Part shown: positions 7,518-11,497 of the stretch, in pieces
Layout of the letters: each line of letters begins with the position of its first letter
Numbering within the stretch: the stretch's first letter is position 1
Assembly (NCBI GenBank): GCA_038231615.1
Contig: JBBRLA010000234.1
Span: 1-11,497, forward strand
Source of the DNA: JBBRLA01 sp038231615
Lineage (GTDB): Bacteria; Myxococcota_A; Polyangia; Palsa-1104; JAEUJZ01
Reading direction: 5' to 3'
Length of the DNA: 11,497 bases
Translations under genes and position numbers: made by a program
Notes under the pieces: generated by a model
Seen by the model: the letters and a program-made list of their open reading frames with translations, nothing else
What the model was told of the DNA's origin: nothing
Database searches by the model: none

Positions 7518-8144
7518 GTAGACCCTGGCGGCCTTTTGGGATACCGGCGGGCGTTTTGCGGCGGAATCTTTGGCGGCTGAACCCTTCGGCGGGGCAGCGG
7601 CGGGCTTCTGGGCTGGCGCCGCGACGGTCTTCTGAGTCGTCGCCTCAGACATTGGGGCCAAAGGAGCGGCCGGCGTTAAAGACTTCGCCCCAACTCCACG
7701 GGCCGATTCGTCGAGCAGCGGCCCGGCGGAGGGGTCGCGGCGCTTCTCCAGCACGGCGAGTCGCTCCTTCGCGTTGCGCCCGTTCAGGGTGTCGGGGGAG
7801 CGGTTCACGTAGCGCCGGTAGGCCAGGATCGCCGAATCGAGCCGGCGCAGGCCGTCGTAGGCCATCCCGAGGTAGAATTCGGTTTCCCCCGGCTCCACCG
7901 ATGGGGTGGCATGGGCCTGGAGCAGCTCGCGCAGCCCCTCGGCCAGCTTGCCATCATCGACGAGCAGGCGACCCGCGTTGAAATGCCGCCAGGCGCTCAT
8001 GGTAAGGGAATCCTCGTCACTTGCAGGCGCGGGCGCCTTGGCCTCCACGGGCAGCACGTCCGGCGCGGCACGTACCGAAGCCCCGGACACCGACAAGAGA
8101 GCTAGGACACCGAGGCAGCGAACGACGAAAGGCTCCCGGTACAT
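7512..8144 (-). CDS. Periplasmic TPR protein with disordered Ala/Pro/Lys tail
   Basis: A 210-residue exported protein. The start at 8144 is preferred over the longer frame to 8207 because GGAG lies 6-7 bases before it and it yields a signal peptide (MYREPFVVRCLGVLALLSVSGASVRA, residues 1-26). Two TPR-like helix pairs follow: about 51-82 (AWRHFNAGRLLVDDGKLAEGLRELL) and 86-119 (ETEFYLGMAYDGLRRLDSAILAYRRYV). A third helix lies at about 121-136. Residues 140-210 are low complexity, rich in Ala, Pro and Lys, and probably disordered. TPRs are protein-binding scaffolds. Being first in a two-gene unit with the AgmX/PglI-like protein suggests they act together in an envelope complex, possibly with the neighbouring cell-wall enzyme; the last point is inference only. 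Confidence 0.8.
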   Translation of the reverse strand: MYREPFVVRCLGVLALLSVSGASVRAAPDVLPVEAKAPAPASDEDSLTMSAWRHFNAGRLLVDDGKLAEGLRELLQAHATPSVEPGETEFYLGMAYDGLRRLDSAILAYRRYVNRSPDTLNGRNAKERLAVLEKRRDPSAGPLLDESARGVGAKSLTPAAPLAPMSEATTQKTVAAPAQKPAAAPPKGSAAKDSAAKRPPVSQKAARVYN

Positions 8145-8185
8145 GGTCACTCCAAGAGCGGCCCGTGCAGATTTGGTCCGTTCAA

Positions 8186-8214
8186 ATTGTAATACGAGCC
8201 ACAACAAGCGGCAA
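8186..8214 (-). promoter_or_regulatory. Predicted sigma70 promoter of the TPR-AgmX unit
   Basis: Minus strand TTGCCG (8209-8214), a 17-base spacer and TACAAT (8186-8191). The -10 is a five-of-six match and the spacing is optimal. The leader to the ATG at 8144 would be about 35 bases. The palindromes at 8225-8252 lie immediately upstream, well placed for a regulator. Confidence 0.5.
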
Positions 8215-8224
8215 GCAAGTCAAA

Positions 8225-8237
8225 TTTCCGTCGGAAA
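8225..8237. repeat. Palindrome TTTCCGTCGGAAA
   Basis: Perfect 6-bp arms around a single T. It is the first of a chain of palindromes in the 413-base divergent spacer, directly upstream of the TPR gene promoter. Operator function is inferred from position. Confidence 0.45.
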
Positions 8238-8252
8238 CTGGCAAAGTGCCAG
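8238..8252. repeat. Palindrome CTGGCAAAGTGCCAG
   Basis: Perfect 6-bp arms (CTGGCA/TGCCAG) with a 3-base centre, directly adjoining the previous palindrome. Its length and symmetry are those of a dimeric repressor operator. Confidence 0.45.
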
Positions 8253-8277
8253 CGAAACGGAAGGACCCAGCCGGTAA

Positions 8278-8336
8278 AGCGCTGGACAGGTACATGTACA
8301 CCTGCCCGCTAAAACGGGCGGTGCTTGTCCAGCGCT
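8278..8336. repeat. Long two-tier hairpin, GCGCTGGACA family
   Basis: AGCGCTGGACA (8278-8288) pairs with TGTCCAGCGCT (8326-8336) as an 11-bp outer stem. Inside it, ACC-T-GCCCG (8300-8308) pairs with CGGGC-GGT (8315-8322), with one bulged T. The unpaired left side contains the palindrome GTACATGTAC (8290-8299). The structure could form a cruciform or a folded single strand. No T-run follows, so a terminator is unlikely. It may be a recombination or replication-related site, or simply clustered operators. Confidence 0.5.
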
Positions 8337-8341
8337 GGACA
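8326..8341. promoter_or_regulatory. 16-bp perfect palindrome TGTCCAGCGCTGGACA, copy 1
   Basis: Exact inverted repeat, identical to the one at 11064-11079 and sharing 14 bases with 8392-8405. Its left half also serves as the right arm of the long hairpin. Candidate binding site for a dimeric regulator or recombinase. Confidence 0.6.
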
Positions 8342-8364
8342 TGAGGCGGTCCCGAAGTCCGCGC

Positions 8365-8377
8365 AAACCGAGGGTTT
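8365..8377. repeat. Palindrome AAACCGAGGGTTT
   Basis: Perfect 5-bp arms (AAACC/GGTTT) around GAG, between two copies of the GTCCAGCGCTGGAC palindrome in the divergent spacer. Its role is unknown. Confidence 0.35.
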
Positions 8378-8391
8378 AGCTTTCTCGACCG

Positions 8392-8486
8392 GTCCAGCGC
8401 TGGACACGGTTCAACTCCGAATCTCTAGTGATTCAAGTGAAATGGGAGCTGGTGGGTGAAGCAATGGTGGATGTTTCGGCCGTCTC
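8392..8486 (+). repeat. Left flanking direct repeat of the STAND-phosphoesterase gene
   Basis: Begins with the palindrome GTCCAGCGCTGGAC (8392-8405). It aligns with 11065-11157 over about 95 bases with a net gap of two, roughly 70 percent identical by eye. Best-conserved blocks are the palindrome plus A, AGTGATTC (8427-8434) and GGATG with CGGCCGTCTC (8469-8486). It ends about 70 bases before the start codon of the 826-residue gene, so this copy may also act as its regulatory region. Confidence 0.65.
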
Positions 8487-8557
8487 GGAAGAGCGCCGGA
8501 GAGGGTTGGTGCTAAGCTGCTCCTCGATAGAAGACCCTGACCAGGGAACGGGGAATC

Positions 8558-11038
8558 ATGACCGAAGATGGGAATACCGACCCGCTGAGCCCAACGCAGG
8601 TACGCACGCTGCTCGACGAGGTTCTGCGCACCGATGCCGACTTGGAGGGGTTCTGCCTGGATTTCTTTCCCCAGGTCTACCGGCGTTTCAGTAACGGCAT
8701 GGACCGGGTCAGCAAAGTCAGCCTTCTGTTTCAGCAGGTCCCCCTGGTAGAGATCGTCAATCGCCTGGCATTCGCGACGGGGGGAATGGCGGCGTTGGGG
8801 GCAATGGCGGCGGCGGCGGCCCTGGAGCGGGGGACGTCGCGACTGCCGCTGCCCATCGAGGAGATCTTCGCGCACACCGGTCAGCCGGGAGTCACCTACG
8901 TCGAGACCGAGCAGGGGCGCGATCTGCGGCTGCGGCTGCGCAAGATGGGCGAGGGGCTGGTGGTGGAGGGGCCATCCGGCGTGGGCAAGACCACGGCAGT
9001 GCGAAGGGCCCTCGCCGACCTGGATCAAGAGGGACGAACGGAGTACGTGCTGGGCACGGAGCCCGACGACCTGCCAAGGCTGGACGAACTGGTGAAGACC
9101 AGCCTTCCGGCCGGAGGCCACCTGGTAGTGGACGACTTCCAACGGCTGGATACGCCACGGCAAGGGGCCCTGGCGCTGCTGATCAAGCGGCTTTCGGATC
9201 GCAACCGCCGCGATGCCAAGGTGACGCTCATCGGGATCAACCCGGTCGGTGCAACCCTGGTGCAGGATCTGCCGGAGATGCAGCGTTACACGGTGGTCAA
9301 GATGCGCGGGCAGCAGTCACGCGAGGAGATCGAAGCGCTCATCTCCAGCGGTGAGCGGGCGGCCAACATCGAGTTTGGCTTCCGCGAGGAGTTCATCGAC
9401 GCAGCGGAACGCAGCTTCGCCATTGCGCAGCGGCTGTGCTACGAGGCTGCGCTCAAGGCCGGGGTCACCGAAACTGCGCCGAGCCGCATGGTCATAAAGG
9501 TTCGACCGGCGGAGGTACAAAAGAAAATCCACGAGGACCTGGGTTACCGCTACCGGCCCTTGCTTCTCGCCTTCGCCGCCTGCGACGCTTCGCCTCCGCC
9601 CCGTGGGGCCGGGCTGCTCCTCCTGTGGTTCCTCTACAAAGCGACGGACAGCAGTGTCGTCGTGCAGGAGGTGCGCTACCAGTACCAGCACATCGGCTGG
9701 CTGGATGAGGCATTCGAGTGGATCCGCCAGAGCCATCTGTCCCGGCTTTTCCAGGAGAACCCGGGGCTGCGCCGGCTCCTCTACTACAACGTGAGCGCCG
9801 GGGTGCTGAGCGCCGAAGACCCGCACCTGGGGTTCTACCTGCGTCACCTCGACTGGGTAGAGTTCGCCAGGGCCTGCGGTCACAACCACCTCGCCGGTTG
9901 GGACCCGGATCGGGGTCCGCTCTTCCGCTCGGCTCCCGGCGATCCCTCCCGGGGCTTGCCCGAACCTGCCCGGCCCAAGAGCTTCACCTCCACGGGGCCC
10001 TTTGTCCTTCTGCACCTCTCGGACCTCCACTTCGGCTCCGGCGACCAGGCTGCGCTGTGGTGCAGCCAGCTTGCCGCAGACCTCAGGGCAGAACTCAGGA
10101 TCGATCGGCTGGACGCAGTGGTCCTCTCGGGCGACATCACCAACCGTGCCACCCAAGAGGAGTTCCATGTGGCGCTCCAGTTCGTCCGGGGAGTGACGAA
10201 GGAATTTTCGCTGCTTCCGCATCAGGTCATCCCGGTGCCGGGCAACCACGATCTGAGCTGGATCACTTCGACGCTCGCGTACCAGGCGCACGTCCGCAAG
10301 ACCTATCGGGGCGAGTTGAGGGAAGGGGCGTACTACGCGGAGAGCAAGGACAGCAAATATATCGAAGTCAGGGACGAGCGCATCTACAAGTCCCGCTTCG
10401 AGTCATTCGCGGCATTTTACCAGGAAGTCCGCCGCGAGCCCTACCCGGTCGATCCCAACGAACAGGGGCTGATCTACTACTTTCCCGAATCCGAGGTGCT
10501 GCTGCTGGGACTAAATTCCGCCTGGGAGATCGATCATAACTACAAGGCCCGCAGCGCGATCAACGCCATGGCGCTGAGTAACGGACTGGATGAGATCCGC
10601 CATACGCCCCTGTATCAGCAGAGTCGCATCAAGATCGGGGTCTTCCACCACCCGATCGGCGGTGCAGATGAGGCGCGCATCAAGGATGCCGGCTTCCTGG
10701 AACGGCTGGCGCAGGCAGGATTTCGCGCGGTGCTGCATGGGCACCTCCACGAAGCCGCGGATGCGGAATTCCGCTACTACCGGAAGATAGCCGGACTGGA
10801 GATCCTGGGGGCCGGCACGTTCGGCGCTGCAGGGCCGGAGCGGCCAGCCGGTGTTCCGTTGCAGTACCAGATCATCGAGATCGATCGCGAAGCGCGAAAC
10901 GCCGCGGCAATCGACCCGCTTCGCCTGCGCATCCGCAGCCGGAGGCGAATCAAGGAGACTGGGGCGTGGGAACCCGATCATCGATACCGGCAGGCCCCCG
11001 GGGAGCCAAACCTGGACTACATGGATATCGCTCTATGA
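8558..11038 (+). CDS. EAD-STAND ATPase-metallophosphoesterase, candidate conflict/defence protein
   Basis: An 826-residue three-part protein. Residues 11-72 (TQVRTLLDEVL, TDADLEGFCLDFFPQVYRRFSNGMDR, VSKVSLLF) resemble the effector-associated, death-like adaptor domains of STAND conflict systems. Residues about 71-89 are Ala/Gly-rich and hydrophobic. The ATPase has Walker A GPSGVGKTT (138-146, K144) and Walker B HLVVDDF (D192-D193), then a helical/winged-helix-like part (about 325-445) ending HLGFYLRHLDW. The C-terminal calcineurin-like phosphoesterase (about 482-780) keeps all metal ligands: D489-x-H491, G525-D526, G562-N-H-D565, H697-H698 and G728-H-L-H731. Known logic of the class: a trigger activates the STAND switch, which unleashes the effector, here perhaps a nuclease or nucleotide phosphodiesterase; target and trigger are unknown. 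GGGG lies shortly before ATG 8558. It stands alone between direct repeats. Confidence 0.85.
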   Translation: MTEDGNTDPLSPTQVRTLLDEVLRTDADLEGFCLDFFPQVYRRFSNGMDRVSKVSLLFQQVPLVEIVNRLAFATGGMAALGAMAAAAALERGTSRLPLPIEEIFAHTGQPGVTYVETEQGRDLRLRLRKMGEGLVVEGPSGVGKTTAVRRALADLDQEGRTEYVLGTEPDDLPRLDELVKTSLPAGGHLVVDDFQRLDTPRQGALALLIKRLSDRNRRDAKVTLIGINPVGATLVQDLPEMQRYTVVKMRGQQSREEIEALISSGERAANIEFGFREEFIDAAERSFAIAQRLCYEAALKAGVTETAPSRMVIKVRPAEVQKKIHEDLGYRYRPLLLAFAACDASPPPRGAGLLLLWFLYKATDSSVVVQEVRYQYQHIGWLDEAFEWIRQSHLSRLFQENPGLRRLLYYNVSAGVLSAEDPHLGFYLRHLDWVEFARACGHNHLAGWDPDRGPLFRSAPGDPSRGLPEPARPKSFTSTGPFVLLHLSDLHFGSGDQAALWCSQLAADLRAELRIDRLDAVVLSGDITNRATQEEFHVALQFVRGVTKEFSLLPHQVIPVPGNHDLSWITSTLAYQAHVRKTYRGELREGAYYAESKDSKYIEVRDERIYKSRFESFAAFYQEVRREPYPVDPNEQGLIYYFPESEVLLLGLNSAWEIDHNYKARSAINAMALSNGLDEIRHTPLYQQSRIKIGVFHHPIGGADEARIKDAGFLERLAQAGFRAVLHGHLHEAADAEFRYYRKIAGLEILGAGTFGAAGPERPAGVPLQYQIIEIDREARNAAAIDPLRLRIRSRRRIKETGAWEPDHRYRQAPGEPNLDYMDIAL

Positions 11039-11063
11039 GAGGGCCAAGGTAGGTACCGCCTGT

Positions 11064-11079
11064 TGTCCAGCGCTGGACA
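11064..11079. promoter_or_regulatory. 16-bp perfect palindrome TGTCCAGCGCTGGACA, copy 2
   Basis: Identical to 8326-8341 and placed 26 bases after the stop of the STAND-phosphoesterase gene, at the head of the right direct repeat. No gene starts downstream of it on the plus strand inside the window, so a plain promoter-operator role is doubtful here. Confidence 0.6.
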
Positions 11080-11157
11080 GGCCCTACTTCAAATCTTCAG
11101 TGATTCGGGAGGAATACGAACAATCGCGCGGAAGATGATGGATGCTGCGGCCGTCTC
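11065..11157 (+). repeat. Right flanking direct repeat of the STAND-phosphoesterase gene
   Basis: Same orientation as 8392-8486, about 70 percent identical by eye, 2,673 bases away start to start. Five bases later GAACGGGGA (11162-11170) also matches the leader just before the start codon of the STAND gene (8546-8554). The copy thus resembles a shortened, decayed leader. It abuts the 3' end of the convergent Lys/Ala-rich gene. Confidence 0.6.
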
Positions 11158-11176
11158 TTGCGAACGGGGATTCTGA

Positions 11177-11497
11177 TCAGGCGCCCTTGGCCGGCTTCTT
11201 TTTCGCCTTGGCCGGCGCCTCCGCCTTGGCTGCGCCCGCCTCCGCCTTGGCCGGCGCCTCCACCTTGGCCGGCGTCTCCACCTTGGCCGCCTTCTCCTTC
11301 TGCGGCGGCGCCGCCGCCTCGCCAGCCGGTGCTGCCTTGGCCTTCGTCGACTTCGTCGGCTTCGCCGCCGGCACCCCCTCCCCTTCGCCAGCCACTGTCG
11401 CCGCCTTTTGGCCTTCGCTTTGGTCTCTTTCACCACCGGTGCCGCCGCCGCGGGGGTCTCGGTCGCCTGGCCCAGCTTGCTCCGCAGCATCTCCCCC
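11177..11497 (-). CDS. Lys/Ala/Pro-rich histone-H1-like tail, partial and frameshifted
   Basis: The 3' part of a gene running off the right edge. Its end is low complexity: repeats of PAKVEAPAKAEA and AKAEAPAKAKKKPAKGA, like the basic tails of bacterial histone-H1-like or other nucleic-acid-binding proteins. The frame closed by the stop at 11177-11179 can begin only at GTG 11395 inside the window. A different frame from 11490 reads MLRSKLGQATETPAAAAPVVKETKAKAK and has the same composition. One extra A in the A4 run (11406-11409, T4 on the plus strand) would join the two into KAKKAATVAGEGEG, a seamless product of at least 104 residues. Whether Met 11490 is the start is unknown. The break may be an assembly error, a true mutation or a -1 ribosomal slip. 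The N-terminal domain, and so the function, is out of view. Confidence 0.6.
   Translation of the reverse strand, partial: GGDAAEQAGPGDRDPRGGGTGGERDQSEGQKAATVAGEGEGVPAAKPTKSTKAKAAPAGEAAAPPQKEKAAKVETPAKVEAPAKAEAGAAKAEAPAKAKKKPAKGA

Noticed and set aside
8238..8252. TGGCAC...TTGCC on the minus strand as a sigma54 promoter
   Set aside because: The spacing between the GG and GC elements is far shorter than the -24/-12 arrangement needs; it is better read as a palindrome.
8278..8405. CRISPR array or integron attC site
   Set aside because: The repeats are too few, unequal in spacing and without spacers, and the attC consensus ends are missing. No cas or integrase gene is present in the window.
9317..10291. 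Minus-strand frame of 324 codons inside the STAND-phosphoesterase gene
   Set aside because: Shadow frame. The plus-strand protein carries the ATPase and phosphoesterase motifs in order.

Overview
The window is GC-rich (by eye in the mid-60s percent) and its gene content points to a Myxococcota-type (former Deltaproteobacteria) genome or a near relative. The pointers are a lipoprotein built from VWGSGPGDVYAVG-type Asp-box repeats, a periplasmic AgmX/PglI-type (TonB-C-like) protein beside a TPR protein, and a large protein with an effector-associated (death-like) N-terminal domain, a STAND-type ATPase and a metallophosphoesterase. The taxonomic call is inference from gene families, not from a marker gene.

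Layout. 20-367 (-): small helix-turn-helix protein. 368-700: spacer with a perfect tandem 10-mer and a strong ribosome binding site. About 637/701-3001 (+): Asp-box beta-propeller lipoprotein, probably two seven-bladed propellers, whose N-terminus looks frame-disrupted. 3022/3041-3267 (+): small Cys-rich protein with a similar start problem. 3281-3943 (-): beta-rich lipocalin-like lipoprotein with a strong ribosome binding site. 4220-6664 (+): class A penicillin-binding protein (PBP1A) with all transglycosylase and transpeptidase motifs. 6670-7476 (-) and 7512-8144 (-): a two-gene unit (TPR protein, then AgmX/PglI-like protein) read from a good promoter at 8186-8214. 8145-8557: 413-base divergent spacer packed with palindromes. 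8558-11038 (+): 826-residue EAD-STAND-metallophosphoesterase protein, a candidate single-gene conflict (anti-phage type) system. 11177-11497 (-): Lys/Ala/Pro-rich histone-H1-like tail, partial and frameshifted.

How it fits together. The left three quarters encode mostly envelope proteins (two lipoproteins, PBP1A, a TPR/AgmX pair). The right part differs: the EAD-STAND-phosphoesterase gene lies between two imperfect direct repeats of about 95 bases, each starting with the palindrome GTCCAGCGCTGGAC. The downstream copy leads into no gene on its own strand, so the pair looks more like cassette boundaries, or a duplicated leader, than two promoters. Further copies of the palindrome make a long hairpin upstream. 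This repeat-bounded single-gene system is the most interesting item.

Three genes (about 637-701, 3041-3080 and 11406-11409) each look one base out of frame near their 5' part. Shared assembly indels are the simplest explanation, so these N-termini should be treated with caution.
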